64,000 nucleotides of DNA from Pseudohalocynthiibacter aestuariivivens (GCF_011040495.1 NZ_CP049037.1:2356001-2420000), one strand, 5' to 3'. Shown: positions 18,481 through 27,694, counted from the first letter of the stretch. Made by a program: numbers and translations. The notes: generated by a model from the letters alone, not told the origin.

Positions 18481-19971
18481 TCATCCCACGTTGTCTCCTT
18501 CTGCGGGATCGGTCAGATCGATCCAGATGGTTTTAATCTCGGTGAACTGGTCATGTGCGTGCACCCCGTTGTCGCGCCCGCCAAAACCCGATTGCTTGTA
18601 CCCGCCAAAAGGCGTTGCGATGTCGCCCTCGCCGTAGCAATTGACCGTGACCGTGCCCGCGCGGATGTCGCGCGCAGCACGGATCGCGGTTCGTGCGTTG
18701 GCGGTAAACACGCTCGCTGCCAGCCCGTATGCCGTGTCATTGGCCACCGCGATGGCTTCTTCGGTGCTGGCAACCTCGATCACCGACAGGATAGGGCCGA
18801 AAATTTCGTCGCGGGCACGGGCGTCGTCCTTTGACACCTCATAGATTGTTGGCATCACAAAGTTGCCGTCCGCTGTGCCACCCACAATCGCACCATCCGA
18901 AAGATAGCCGCTGACCTTGCCACAATGCTCGGCGTCGATCATCGCGCCGAGGTGGTTCGCGGGGTCCAGCGGATCGCCGGTTTTCCAGTCACGGACACGG
19001 GCAAGGATACGCTCCATCAGGGGTTCTTTGACATCGCGATGCACGATCAGCCGCGATGCGGCGCTGCAATTTTCGCCCATGTTCCAGAACGCCGCATTCA
19101 CGACATGCCCGGCAACGTGATCAAGGTTCTCAGCATCGGCAAGCACCACGCAGGGGTTCTTGCCACCGCATTCCAGTACCACCTTCTTCAGATTGCTGTC
19201 GGCGGCATAACGCAAGAACCGTTTCCCCGTCTCGGTCGAGCCGGTAAAGCTGACCATGTCCACATCCATATGCAGGCCCAGCGGTTCGCCCACCGATGGG
19301 CCATCCCCGGGCAAAACCTGCAAAACACCGCGCGGCACGCCCGCCATATGCGCCAGTTCGGCAATGCGCAGGGCGGTCAACGTTGTCTGCTCGGCCGGTT
19401 TCACGATCACCGAATTACCTGCCGCCAATGCCGGGCCAATCTTCCACGCCAGCATCATCATCGGAAAGTTCCATGGCAATACCGCGGCGACCACACCAAT
19501 CGGCTCGCGTATGATCATGGAAATCGCATCGTCGCCGGTGGGCGAGGTCTGATCATACACCTTGTCGATCAGTTCGGCATGCCATTTGATCGTGTGGATC
19601 GTTTCCGGCACGTCGATTGACACGCAATCGCGGATCGGTTTGCCGCTATCGAGGCTCTCCATCACCGCCAGTTCATTTTTGCGGCGGGTGATCAACTTGC
19701 ACAAGCGGATCAGCACATCCTTGCGCTCGGACGGGTGCAGCCGCGACCAGACCCCCTGATCAAACGCTTCGCGTGCCTTTTGCACCGCAACATCGACATC
19801 ATCAGGTCCGGCGGTGCCGATCCGGGTCAGCACGTCACCCGTCGCCGGGTTCACGGTCTCTATCATCGGCCCGGATCCTTTGCGGAACTTGCCGTCGATA
19901 TAGGGCGCCGCGGGCAGGTCGATCTCGGCAGCGATGGCGGCATATTCCGCGCGGGTCAGAAACTCGGTCAT
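18481..19971 (-). CDS. NAD(P)-dependent aldehyde dehydrogenase (PuuC/betaine-aldehyde type)
   Basis: A 496-residue aldehyde dehydrogenase with catalytic Cys302 (NMGENCSAASR), general base Glu267 (VLECGGKN), and the cofactor motifs PWNFP and FTGSTETGKRF. The sequence most resembles the gamma-glutamyl-gamma-aminobutyraldehyde dehydrogenase PuuC group, which also contains many omega-aminoaldehyde and betaine-aldehyde enzymes. It overlaps the upstream DHDPS-like gene by 4 bases and is followed after 67 bases by the MttB-family gene. With the PuuB-like oxidase at the operon end it forms a likely amine-to-aldehyde-to-acid pair. Confidence 0.92.
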   Translation of the reverse strand: MTEFLTRAEYAAIAAEIDLPAAPYIDGKFRKGSGPMIETVNPATGDVLTRIGTAGPDDVDVAVQKAREAFDQGVWSRLHPSERKDVLIRLCKLITRRKNELAVMESLDSGKPIRDCVSIDVPETIHTIKWHAELIDKVYDQTSPTGDDAISMIIREPIGVVAAVLPWNFPMMMLAWKIGPALAAGNSVIVKPAEQTTLTALRIAELAHMAGVPRGVLQVLPGDGPSVGEPLGLHMDVDMVSFTGSTETGKRFLRYAADSNLKKVVLECGGKNPCVVLADAENLDHVAGHVVNAAFWNMGENCSAASRLIVHRDVKEPLMERILARVRDWKTGDPLDPANHLGAMIDAEHCGKVSGYLSDGAIVGGTADGNFVMPTIYEVSKDDARARDEIFGPILSVIEVASTEEAIAVANDTAYGLAASVFTANARTAIRAARDIRAGTVTVNCYGEGDIATPFGGYKQSGFGGRDNGVHAHDQFTEIKTIWIDLTDPAEGDNVG

Positions 19972-20891
19972 TGCGCCTCTCCTTCGATACGCTTGATGGC
20001 GGCGTTCATGGTGCGGATCACCTCTTCCAGCGCGCGTTTGTCATCCTTGTTCAGCGGGTGCAGCGGGCGGCGTGGCGGCCCTGCAGGGATGCCGCGCACC
20101 GTCAGGCCATGCTTGATACACTGGATAAACTTGCCGCCCTGCTCCAGCACCCGCATCAGCGGCAGCATCGCCGACATGATCGCGCGACCTTTCGTGAAGT
20201 CACCGTCGACGGCACAGGCCTTGTAGAGCGCGATATGCGCCTCTGGGGCAAAGTTAGAGCCAGCACAGACCCAGAACCGCGCGCCCCATGCGAAGAATTC
20301 CAACGCCTGATCATCCATGCCGCAACCCAGCCCGATATGCGGGTAGTCGCGCGCCAGAAGGTGCAGGCGATTGATGTCGCCACTGCTTTCCTTGATGCCG
20401 CAGAAATTGTGCGACCGGCCCAGCCGATCCAGACATTCCTCGTCCATGGTCACGCCCATGCGACCCGGATAGTTATATAGCATCACCGGCAGGTTCGCCG
20501 CCCGATCGATCGCCAGACAATGCAGCGCCAGTTCGCGCCCGGTTGGGCATGAATAGGGCGGCGTGGCAATTAGCAACGCCTCGGCACCTATCTCCTTGGC
20601 CGCGCGTGCATATGCGATACTGTTCTCGGTTTGCATATCCCCGGTGCCCGCGATCATCGGAACGCGGCCCGCGATCAACTGGTGAATCCGTTCGAACAAC
20701 CACAGCCGCGTTTCGCTGGATTGCGCATAGTATTCGCCCGTCGTTCCGGCGACGATGATGCCATGCACCCCAGCGCCGATCAGCAACTCGACCGTCTGGG
20801 CCAGTGCCTCTTCGTTGATGGTGAAATCATCGTGATAGGGTGTCACGATCGGAGTGTAGATGCCTTCAAACTGCACGGGCGTGTTCCTCAT
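19968..20891 (-). CDS. Dihydrodipicolinate synthase / N-acetylneuraminate lyase family protein
   Basis: A 307-residue class I aldolase-type TIM barrel. The Schiff-base Lys167 is in GIKESSGD and the catalytic Tyr139 in LYNYPGRMG, where true DapA usually has YNVPGR; the substrate loop GTTGEYY also differs. This argues against lysine biosynthesis and for a catabolic lyase, deaminase or dehydratase (the family includes hydroxyproline-pathway and sugar-acid enzymes). It overlaps the GntR gene by 26 bases and the ALDH gene by 4, so it belongs to the MttB operon, not to a lysine cluster (dapB is 20 kb away). Exact reaction unknown. Confidence 0.88.
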   Translation of the reverse strand: MRNTPVQFEGIYTPIVTPYHDDFTINEEALAQTVELLIGAGVHGIIVAGTTGEYYAQSSETRLWLFERIHQLIAGRVPMIAGTGDMQTENSIAYARAAKEIGAEALLIATPPYSCPTGRELALHCLAIDRAANLPVMLYNYPGRMGVTMDEECLDRLGRSHNFCGIKESSGDINRLHLLARDYPHIGLGCGMDDQALEFFAWGARFWVCAGSNFAPEAHIALYKACAVDGDFTKGRAIMSAMLPLMRVLEQGGKFIQCIKHGLTVRGIPAGPPRRPLHPLNKDDKRALEEVIRTMNAAIKRIEGEAQ

Positions 20892-21570
20892 TCGGAGTCA
20901 GGGCGAGCGGTAGCGGATCAGGTGTCACAAACTGCTCCAGTCGATCGCGTGAAAGATCCCAATGCTCAAGTGTCAGGGCCACCGCACGATCCGGTTCCTG
21001 CGCTTCGATCGCCGCGATCATCTGATCGTGGTGCACGCACGCGGTCTGGACCCGGCGCTTCTCATCCGCAGATTTCGGTCGGTAGAAGGTCTGGCTCAGC
21101 CGGGTGTGATCAATCAACATCCGGCGCAGAGCGGGCATCAGGTATGGATTATGTGCCATCTCGCCGACTTCTTCGTGGAACCTGTGGTTAAGCAGCGCCG
21201 CCTGACTGGCATCGCCAGCTACCGTGGCCGCACGAAATGCGTCCTGCGTCGACCGCAGTGGCGCAATCTGCTCGGTGCGGCGGTTCTCTGCCGCTAGCCG
21301 CGCGATGTTGGCGTAGACCAGCGGCGCGGTCTGAAAGAACATCCGCATCACGCCCAAATCCATCGACGCCACTTTCGGTCCGCGATTGGGTTCGGTGCGC
21401 AGATAACCTTCGCCGCTCAGGCGCTGGAACACTTCGCGCATCGGCGTCCGAGACATGCCATATGCATCGCACAGCGCCGCCTCGTCCAGATCGGCACCAG
21501 GTGCAATTTGCTGCATCAGGATACGCATCCGCAGATCATCCAGGCAGGCTGTCTTCTTATCCTTGGGCAA
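20866..21570 (-). CDS. GntR-family regulator with FCD effector domain
   Basis: About 234 residues: an N-terminal winged helix (EAALCDAYGMSRTPMREVFQRLSGEGYL) followed by an all-helical FCD domain with metal/ligand histidines in NHRFHEEVGEMAHNPYL and HHDQMI. Such FadR/VanR-type repressors respond to carboxylate catabolites. I place the start at a TTG (21570) because a strong GGAGG lies 6 bases before it and the protein then begins MPKDKK, as family members do; the frame is open upstream for 111 more codons but over an AT-richer, operator-containing region. It is the first gene of the seven-gene minus-strand operon and presumably controls it. Confidence 0.88.
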   Translation of the reverse strand: MPKDKKTACLDDLRMRILMQQIAPGADLDEAALCDAYGMSRTPMREVFQRLSGEGYLRTEPNRGPKVASMDLGVMRMFFQTAPLVYANIARLAAENRRTEQIAPLRSTQDAFRAATVAGDASQAALLNHRFHEEVGEMAHNPYLMPALRRMLIDHTRLSQTFYRPKSADEKRRVQTACVHHDQMIAAIEAQEPDRAVALTLEHWDLSRDRLEQFVTPDPLPLALTPNEEHARAV

Positions 21571-21584
21571 AGCATTCCTCCATT

Positions 21585-21610
21585 TTGTACACACACTGTA
21601 TACATAATGT
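21585..21610 (-). promoter_or_regulatory. Putative operator of the GntR/MttB operon
   Basis: Immediately upstream of the regulator's ribosome-binding site lies the perfect 8-bp palindrome TGTATACA (21597-21604), with a partial half-repeat TTGTACA (21585-21591) on one side and AATGTA on the other. FCD-type GntR regulators commonly bind short TGTATACA-like dyads. The position would give autorepression and control of the whole operon. Confidence 0.5.
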
Positions 21611-21700
21611 ATTTCACGTCCAGATGATTCGTGATCCATGCATGTCAGGGCACCTGATCCGGCTTGACACTGGGCAGGCCTGCGGCCAACCCTGCCGCCC

Positions 21701-23149
21701 ATGATGGATTTGCGCCCGGTGGGATATGTTATCGGCCTGACGGTCATGGCGCTGGGCCTGACCATGGTGCTTCCGCTGGTGCTTGATATCGCCGAAGGCC
21801 GCGGCGAATGGACCGTCTTTGCCCAATCTTCGATCCTGACCGTCCTGACCGGCGGCCTTGTCGCATTGACCTGCCGCAACGGCGTGCAGGCCGGTCTGAC
21901 CATTCAACAGACCTTCTTGCTGACCACGGGCGTCTGGGTGGTACTGCCGCTGTTTGGCGCATTACCCTTTATGCTGGGCGAGAGTGACCTGCGTTTTGTC
22001 GATGCGTTTTTCGAGGCTATGTCCGGACTGACCACCACCGGTGCCACCGTAATGAGCGGGCTGGACACGCTCCCGCAGGGCCTGTTGCTATGGCGCGGGC
22101 TGATGCAGTGGTTGGGCGGGATCGGTATCATTATTGTGGCAATGGTGTTCCTGCCCGAACTGCGCGTCGGCGGCATGCAGATTTTCAAGGCCGAGGCCTT
22201 TGATACTTTTGGGAAAATCCTGCCGCGCGCCACCGAAATCGCGTCACGGATTTCGGTCATCTATCTGGCACTGACGATGATGTGCGTTGCGGCCTATCTG
22301 CTCACCGGGATGAACTCCTTTGATGCCACTGTGCACGCGTTGACCACTATTTCGACCGGAGGCATGGCAAACTACGACGCATCATTCAACGCTCTCGATC
22401 CATCTTCCGAGTATGTTGCGTCGGTCTTTATGGTGCTGGCCGCGTTGCCATTTGTGAGATTCGTACAGATGACAGCAGGCACTGCTCGCCCACTGCTGGT
22501 CGACCCGCAGGTGCGCGCTTTCCTGCTTACAATTCTGGTGATCGTCCTGTGCCTGACGCTCTGGCGTTTTGTGCAACAGGCCAACCCCAGTGAACGAGTA
22601 TTTCGCAGGGTGCTGTTCAACACGATCTCGATCATGACCGGCACCGGCTATGCCAGCGACAATTACATGACCTGGGGATCACTGCCCATTGCCGTGATGT
22701 TCTTTACCGGCCTGATTGGCGGATGCGCGGGATCCACCTCGTGTTCGATCAAGATTTTCCGCTACCAACTGCTCTTTGCCTCGATCCGGGTCCAGATGGG
22801 CCGTATTCGATCACCGCACGGCATTTTCATTCCACGTTATGCCGGACGCGCGGTAGATGACGACGTGCTGACGTCCGTGATGTCATTCTTCGTGTTCTTT
22901 GTCGTTTCACTCGGGGTTCTGGCCGTGCTTCTGGCCTTTACCGGGCTGGATTTCATCACGTCGGTTTCTGGCGCTTCAGCGGCGCTGGCCAACATCGGGC
23001 CGGGGTTGGGCGACACCATCGGGCCCGCTGGAAACTATGCCCCTCTAAACGACACAGCTAAATGGCTATTGAGCGCCGGAATGCTGATCGGTCGCCTCGA
23101 ACTCTTGGCGGTCTACGCCATTTTCACCATCAACTTCTGGAGGTCCTGA
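21701..23149 (+). CDS. trkH: TrkH-type potassium uptake protein
   Basis: A 482-residue membrane protein of the TrkH/KtrB superfamily, the K+-translocating subunit of the Trk system. Four pore-loop repeats are visible: TTTGATVMSGLD, TTISTGGMANYD, MTGTGYASDNY and GGCAGSTSCSIKI, each with the conserved selectivity-filter glycine. About ten transmembrane segments can be traced. Either ATG at 21701 or 21704 could start translation; no clear ribosome-binding site is seen. No trkA is nearby. It overlaps the next gene at TGATGA, so the two are translationally coupled. Confidence 0.93.
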   Translation: MMDLRPVGYVIGLTVMALGLTMVLPLVLDIAEGRGEWTVFAQSSILTVLTGGLVALTCRNGVQAGLTIQQTFLLTTGVWVVLPLFGALPFMLGESDLRFVDAFFEAMSGLTTTGATVMSGLDTLPQGLLLWRGLMQWLGGIGIIIVAMVFLPELRVGGMQIFKAEAFDTFGKILPRATEIASRISVIYLALTMMCVAAYLLTGMNSFDATVHALTTISTGGMANYDASFNALDPSSEYVASVFMVLAALPFVRFVQMTAGTARPLLVDPQVRAFLLTILVIVLCLTLWRFVQQANPSERVFRRVLFNTISIMTGTGYASDNYMTWGSLPIAVMFFTGLIGGCAGSTSCSIKIFRYQLLFASIRVQMGRIRSPHGIFIPRYAGRAVDDDVLTSVMSFFVFFVVSLGVLAVLLAFTGLDFITSVSGASAALANIGPGLGDTIGPAGNYAPLNDTAKWLLSAGMLIGRLELLAVYAIFTINFWRS

Positions 23150-24744
23150 TGACTGCCAATGATCAAATCCGCCCATTGGGCGCGCAAATCTCTCATATGC
23201 TGAAATCACGTGGCGTCGATACAATCTTTGGCATTCCCGGTGTCCATAATCAGGAAATGTATCGCGGCATAGAAGAGGCTGGCATTCGCCATATCCTCGC
23301 CCGGCACGAACAGGGTGCCGGCTTTATGGCTGACGGTTATGCCCGCGCCAGCGGTAAACCCGGCGTGTGCTACGTGATCACAGGTCCGGGTCTATGCAAC
23401 ACGATGACACCTCTGGGGCAGGCCTATTCCGACAGTGTTGCCGTGCTGGCAATCTCGTCTTGTTTGGATGAAACGGCCGCCACGCGTGGTCAACTACACC
23501 AGATGCTGGATCAGGAAATCGCGGGCGGCACAGTCTGCGACTGGTCCGAAACCGCCCATACCGCCAGCGCCGCCTACACGCTGGTTGATCGGGCGTTCGC
23601 CGAATTTCAGAGCCAGCGCAAACGGTCCAAACATATTCAGGTGCCAATTGCCCAACTGGAAGAAAATGCGCCACCAGCACCCGCCCCGGCACCCGAACGG
23701 ATCACCCTGTCCGAACAATCCCTACCGCAGAATATCGCGGCACAGATCGCTGCGGCCAAGCGGCCGCTATTTGTCCTCGGCGGTGGCGCTGTCGGAGCAC
23801 CGGAAACGACCCGCAAAGTGCTGCGGCAACTGAATGCCGCCAGCTTCACCAGCTATGCTGGACGCGGCATTGCGGGTCTGGATGACCCACTGCATTTCGG
23901 TGCCTACCTCGGACGGCCAGAGAGCGCGAGCGTGATCGCCAGCGCCGATCTGGTGATCGCGGTCGGCACCGAACTGGCCTCTATCGACCTTTGGCGCGCC
24001 GAACTGGGCCATAAGGGCGATTTTATCCGGGTCGACATCGACCCGGAGATCCTCGCCCAGCAAAGCGGCGGAGGTAAACTGCTCATGAATGGCGTTTCGT
24101 TCTTTATGGGCCTCACCGCCGCACTAAAGGGACATACCGCCAATACCAGCTGGACCGCCAAAGAGGTCAAAGACGCCCGCGCGCGCTGGCGTGCAGAGTC
24201 AGATGCTGAACGCCCCGGCATCGCCCCGATCTGTGACGCGCTGCGAGAGGTGATGCCCGAGGATACGATGTATTATTCGGACATGACCCAATTTGCCTAT
24301 ACCGGCAAAGAAGTGTGGGACATGCCCCGCCCCGGTCACTGGCACCATCCTTATGGCTTTGGCACTTTGGGATATGCGTTACCTGCCGGTATTGGCGGCG
24401 CGGCGGCGCGGCCGGGATTGCCCACAGTGGTGATCGCTGGCGATTACGGCTTCCAATACACCGTACAGGAACTGGGCACTGCGGTCGAACTGGGTCAGCC
24501 TCTACCGATCTTGTTGTGGGACAATGGCAAGTTGAAGGAGATCGAGGATAGCATGGTCCGCGCACAGATCGCGCCGAACTCGGTCATCGCGCATAACCCC
24601 GATTTCTGCGCACTTGCCAAGGCATACGGGGCCTATGCCGAGGCACCTAAATCCTATTCGGAACTGAAAAAGGCCGTGACGGATGCGTTCAGTGCCGATG
24701 GGCCAACACTGATTTATATGACAGCGGCTATGTCAGCGGACTGA
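23149..24744 (+). CDS. Thiamine-diphosphate-dependent enzyme (acetolactate synthase/AruI-like)
   Basis: A 531-residue ThDP enzyme with the usual three domains: N-terminal Pyr domain with the catalytic Glu in ARHEQGAGFMADGYAR, a central Rossmann-like domain (PLFVLGGGAVG), and the C-terminal PP domain with GDYGFQYTVQELGTAVEL and the metal-binding Asn in LLWDNGKLKE. The C-terminal motif matches what I know of 5-guanidino-2-oxopentanoate decarboxylase (AruI, arginine transaminase pathway) better than biosynthetic IlvB; no ilvN follows. Start chosen at the ATG with GGAGG 5 bases upstream, overlapping the trkH stop. The link to trkH is unexplained. Confidence 0.85.
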   Translation: MTANDQIRPLGAQISHMLKSRGVDTIFGIPGVHNQEMYRGIEEAGIRHILARHEQGAGFMADGYARASGKPGVCYVITGPGLCNTMTPLGQAYSDSVAVLAISSCLDETAATRGQLHQMLDQEIAGGTVCDWSETAHTASAAYTLVDRAFAEFQSQRKRSKHIQVPIAQLEENAPPAPAPAPERITLSEQSLPQNIAAQIAAAKRPLFVLGGGAVGAPETTRKVLRQLNAASFTSYAGRGIAGLDDPLHFGAYLGRPESASVIASADLVIAVGTELASIDLWRAELGHKGDFIRVDIDPEILAQQSGGGKLLMNGVSFFMGLTAALKGHTANTSWTAKEVKDARARWRAESDAERPGIAPICDALREVMPEDTMYYSDMTQFAYTGKEVWDMPRPGHWHHPYGFGTLGYALPAGIGGAAARPGLPTVVIAGDYGFQYTVQELGTAVELGQPLPILLWDNGKLKEIEDSMVRAQIAPNSVIAHNPDFCALAKAYGAYAEAPKSYSELKKAVTDAFSADGPTLIYMTAAMSAD

Positions 24745-24782
24745 TAGTGACGGCTGGGCGTATTCTATGAAATTGGTTGCGC

Positions 24783-25886
24783 TCAGCCGATCTGCCCGCG
24801 CGGTCCGTCGCCCACTTGTCCGCGATGCAACAACAGATGGTCGAGGATGACACAAGCCATCATCGCTTCACCGACGGGCACCGCACGAATGCCAACACAG
24901 GGGTCATGGCGACCCTTGGTCACGACTTCTGTCGGGCTGCCATCCATCCGGATCGACTTGCGCGGGCTCAGGATCGACGACGTCGGCTTGACCGCGAACC
25001 GCACCACGACCTCCTGTCCGGTAGAGATACCGCCAAGGATACCTCCTGCGTGGTTTGAAGAATACTCCGGACCGTCCGCGCCCATGAAAATCTCATCGGC
25101 ATTTTCGGTACCCGTCAACTCTGCCGCGGCCATGCCTTCGCCGATCTCCACGCCTTTGACCGCGTTGATCGACATCATCGCCGCCGCCAGATCAGTATCA
25201 AGCTTGGCATAGACCGGCGCACCTAACCCGGCGGGCACGCCCCGCGCGACCACCTCGACCACTGCCCCGACCGAGTTGTGATCCTTGCGCATTTTCTGCA
25301 AATACGCCTCCCATTCGGGTGCGGCACCGGCATCGGGCAGCCAGAAATCATTGCCATCAATCGCATCCCAATCAAATCGCGCACGATCCAGCACCATCGC
25401 ACCCATACGCGTCATGTAACCCTTGATCGCTATCCCCGGCACCAGCGCCACCAGCGCGGCGCGGGCGATGCCCCCCGCCGCGACCCGTGCCGCGGTTTCG
25501 CGCGCGCTGCTGCGACCGCCCCCACGCGGATCACGCAGCCCATATTTCTGGTGATAGGTGATATCCGCATGTCCGGGCCGGAACGTGTTGAGGATATCGC
25601 CATAATCCCGGCTGCGCTGATCGGTATTCTCGATCATCAGCTGGATCGGCGTGCCGGTCGTCTGCCCCTCGTAGACACCCGACAAGATGCGTACCGCGTC
25701 CGGCTCATTGCGTTGGGTCATGTTCTTGTTCTGGCCGGGGCGTCTCTTGTCCAGCCACTGCTGTAGCATCGCCTCGTCGACCGTCACGCCCGGCGGACAG
25801 CCATCGACCGTCGCGCCCAAGGCGGGCCCGTGGCTCTCGCCCCATGTGGTCACGCGAAAAAGATGTCCGAAAGTATTGAGGCTCAT
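24783..25886 (-). CDS. aroC: Chorismate synthase
   Basis: A 367-residue enzyme catalysing the last common step of the shikimate pathway, EPSP to chorismate with reduced FMN. Signatures present: [18 protein letters not shown] at the N-terminus, [28 protein letters not shown], and the C-terminal RHDPC. The start at 25886 has AGGAG 7 bases upstream and the canonical [20 protein letters not shown]; a 17-codon open extension upstream is rejected. Length is normal. Expression appears independent, as the upstream ald gene is followed by a hairpin. Confidence 0.97.
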   Translation of the reverse strand: MSLNTFGHLFRVTTWGESHGPALGATVDGCPPGVTVDEAMLQQWLDKRRPGQNKNMTQRNEPDAVRILSGVYEGQTTGTPIQLMIENTDQRSRDYGDILNTFRPGHADITYHQKYGLRDPRGGGRSSARETAARVAAGGIARAALVALVPGIAIKGYMTRMGAMVLDRARFDWDAIDGNDFWLPDAGAAPEWEAYLQKMRKDHNSVGAVVEVVARGVPAGLGAPVYAKLDTDLAAAMMSINAVKGVEIGEGMAAAELTGTENADEIFMGADGPEYSSNHAGGILGGISTGQEVVVRFAVKPTSSILSPRKSIRMDGSPTEVVTKGRHDPCVGIRAVPVGEAMMACVILDHLLLHRGQVGDGPRGQIG

Positions 25887-25951
25887 GGCGCGGCTCCTTT
25901 GCCGCTTGGGTCTAGCGGTGTGACGCGCGCGCCTCAAGTGGAATTGGAAAC

Positions 25952-25973
25952 GGCGCGCCGCTCATGGCGCGCC
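25952..25973 (-). terminator. Hairpin downstream of ald
   Basis: Two identical GGCGCGCC octamers separated by six bases can form an 8-bp GC-only stem just past the ald stop codon. On the minus strand it is followed by GTTTCC, a weak U-stretch. It probably terminates or attenuates ald transcription before aroC. Confidence 0.5.
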
Positions 25974-25982
25974 TTTCCGCGC

Positions 25983-27101
25983 TTATCCGTTCACCAGTTT
26001 TTGCGGCGATACCGTGTCGATACCCAACGCCTCGCCAACCGCAGCGTATGTCAGTTGCCCCGCATGGACGTTCAACCCATTCAGCAAATGCGGATCGTCC
26101 GCACAGGCCTGTTTCCAACCCTTGCCCGCCAACGCCAGCATGAATGGCATCGTCGCGTTGCCCAGTGCGATGGTCGATGTGCGCGCCACAGCGCCCGGCA
26201 TGTTGGCCACACAGTAATGGATGATCCCGTCCACGTCATAGATTGGATCCTGATGTGTGGTTGCCTTTGACGTTTCAAAGCACCCGCCTTGGTCAATCGC
26301 CACATCCACCAACACCGAACCGGGCCGCATCGACCCCAGCTGTTCGCGGCTGATCAGCATAGGCGCGGCAGCGCCGGGGATCAGAACCGCACCGATCACC
26401 ATGTCCATGCGATCCAGCAATTCCTCGATAGCGCCCTTGTCAGAATATTGCGTCGTGAGACGCCCCATGAACACATCATCCAGATACGATAGACGCGGCA
26501 CCGATCGGTCCAGCACGGTAACATTTGCGCCCATCCCCACGGCAACGCGCGCAGCCGCCGTGCCGACGACCCCGCCGCCGATGATTGCCACATTCGCCGG
26601 ACGCACGCCCGGCACGCCGCCCATCAAAACACCGCTACCGCCATTGGCCTTTTGCAGCGCCCAGGCGCCACTCTGCGGTGCCAGCCGCCCGGCCACTTCG
26701 GACATCGGTGCCAGCAGCGGCAGCCCGCCGCGCGCGTCGGTTACGGTCTCATAGGCAATCGCGGTACAACCGCTGGCCAGCAGGTCATTGGTCTGTTCGG
26801 GATCGGGGGCGAGGTGCAGATAGGTAAAGAGCAACTGGCCCTCGCGCAGCATCTTGCGCTCGCCGGGCTGCGGCTCCTTGACCTTTACGATCATGTCGGC
26901 CGTGGCGAAAATTTCGTCGGCAGTGTCGATGATGACTGCCCCGGCTGCAGTATAGTCCTCGTCAGCAAAACCCGCGCCAATGCCGGCCCCGGCCTGAATG
27001 ATCACTTCATGGTCACGACTGACTGCCTCGCGCGCCGCGTTCGGTGTCATGCCGACTCGGTATTCCTGCGGCTTAACCTCGGTTGGGCATCCGATCTTCA
27101 T
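25983..27101 (-). CDS. ald: Alanine dehydrogenase
   Basis: A 372-residue NAD-dependent alanine dehydrogenase interconverting L-alanine and pyruvate plus ammonium. Typical features are the N-terminal MKIGCPTEVKPQEYRVGMTP with substrate-binding Arg, KVKEPQ, the YLHLAP segment with catalytic His, the Rossmann motif IIGGGVVGTAAA, and DVAIDQGGC with the catalytic Asp. GGAGG lies 7 bases before the start. It is divergent from an Lrp-family regulator gene, which is a common arrangement for ald and suggests alanine-responsive activation. Confidence 0.97.
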   Translation of the reverse strand: MKIGCPTEVKPQEYRVGMTPNAAREAVSRDHEVIIQAGAGIGAGFADEDYTAAGAVIIDTADEIFATADMIVKVKEPQPGERKMLREGQLLFTYLHLAPDPEQTNDLLASGCTAIAYETVTDARGGLPLLAPMSEVAGRLAPQSGAWALQKANGGSGVLMGGVPGVRPANVAIIGGGVVGTAAARVAVGMGANVTVLDRSVPRLSYLDDVFMGRLTTQYSDKGAIEELLDRMDMVIGAVLIPGAAAPMLISREQLGSMRPGSVLVDVAIDQGGCFETSKATTHQDPIYDVDGIIHYCVANMPGAVARTSTIALGNATMPFMLALAGKGWKQACADDPHLLNGLNVHAGQLTYAAVGEALGIDTVSPQKLVNG

Positions 27102-27188
27102 TGGTGTTCCTCCTCCTGATTATAGACAGATTGCCGCAGGAGACGCGCAAGGGGATGCCAAATACTTCTCGCCTTTGGGGAAGGGTTT

Positions 27189-27201
27189 CGAATATTATTC
27201 G
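27189..27201. promoter_or_regulatory. AT-rich dyad between ald and the Lrp-family gene
   Basis: CGAAT-ATT-ATTCG is a perfect 5-bp dyad flanked by TTT and CAAA, in a locally AT-rich 134-base intergenic region between two divergent starts. This is the composition and place expected for an Lrp/AsnC-type binding site. It lies 35 bases before the regulator start. Confidence 0.45.
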
Positions 27202-27235
27202 CAAATCCGTCACTTTCTCGCAAGGAATTGCATCA

Positions 27236-27694
27236 ATGCCCGTCGACTCGACCGATCGCCGTATCCTGACCGTATTGCAGCGACAGGGCCGCATCTCCAA
27301 CGCTGACCTTGCCGAAAAGGTGAACTTGTCAGCCAGCGCCTGCCACCGCCGCGTGCATCGGCTAGAGGTCGAGGGCTATATCGACGGTTACGTCGCGCTG
27401 CTGGATGCACGCAAGCTGGGCGTGCCCGCCACGATCTTTGTCGAGATCACGCTATCAACCCAGGCCGAGGACGTTCTGGAAGCGTTCGAGAAGGCCGTCG
27501 CCCGCATCCCCGACGTGTTGGAATGCCACCTGACAGCAGGCAGCGCCGATTACATCCTCAAGGTCGTTGCCGAAGACACCGAAGATTTCGCCCGCATCCA
27601 CCGTCAATATCTGGCGCGGCTACCCGGCGTGGCCAAGATGCAGTCAAGCTTTGCCCTGCGAACAGTGTGCAAGACGACGGCGCTGCCGGTTTAG
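27236..27694 (+). CDS. Lrp/AsnC-family transcriptional regulator
   Basis: A 152-residue regulator: an N-terminal helix-turn-helix (DRRILTVLQRQGRISNADLAEKVNLSASACHRRVHRLE, key residues 5-42) and a C-terminal RAM/ligand-binding domain (VPATIFVEITLSTQ...LECHLTAGSADYILKV). Divergent orientation to ald indicates it is the AldR-type activator of alanine dehydrogenase, responding to alanine. The start ATG at 27236 has AAGGA 9 bases upstream; the 51-codon upstream extension crosses the intergenic operator region and is rejected. Confidence 0.92.
   Translation: MPVDSTDRRILTVLQRQGRISNADLAEKVNLSASACHRRVHRLEVEGYIDGYVALLDARKLGVPATIFVEITLSTQAEDVLEAFEKAVARIPDVLECHLTAGSADYILKVVAEDTEDFARIHRQYLARLPGVAKMQSSFALRTVCKTTALPV

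Noticed and set aside
19968..20891. Annotation of the lyase as dapA (lysine biosynthesis)
   Set aside because: The YNYPGR variant, the altered substrate loop and location in a catabolic operon argue against it; dapB lies 20 kb away in a separate unit.
21661..21700. TTGACA at 21664 as a trkH promoter
   Set aside because: No -10 element at an acceptable distance, and the region is too close to the start codon.
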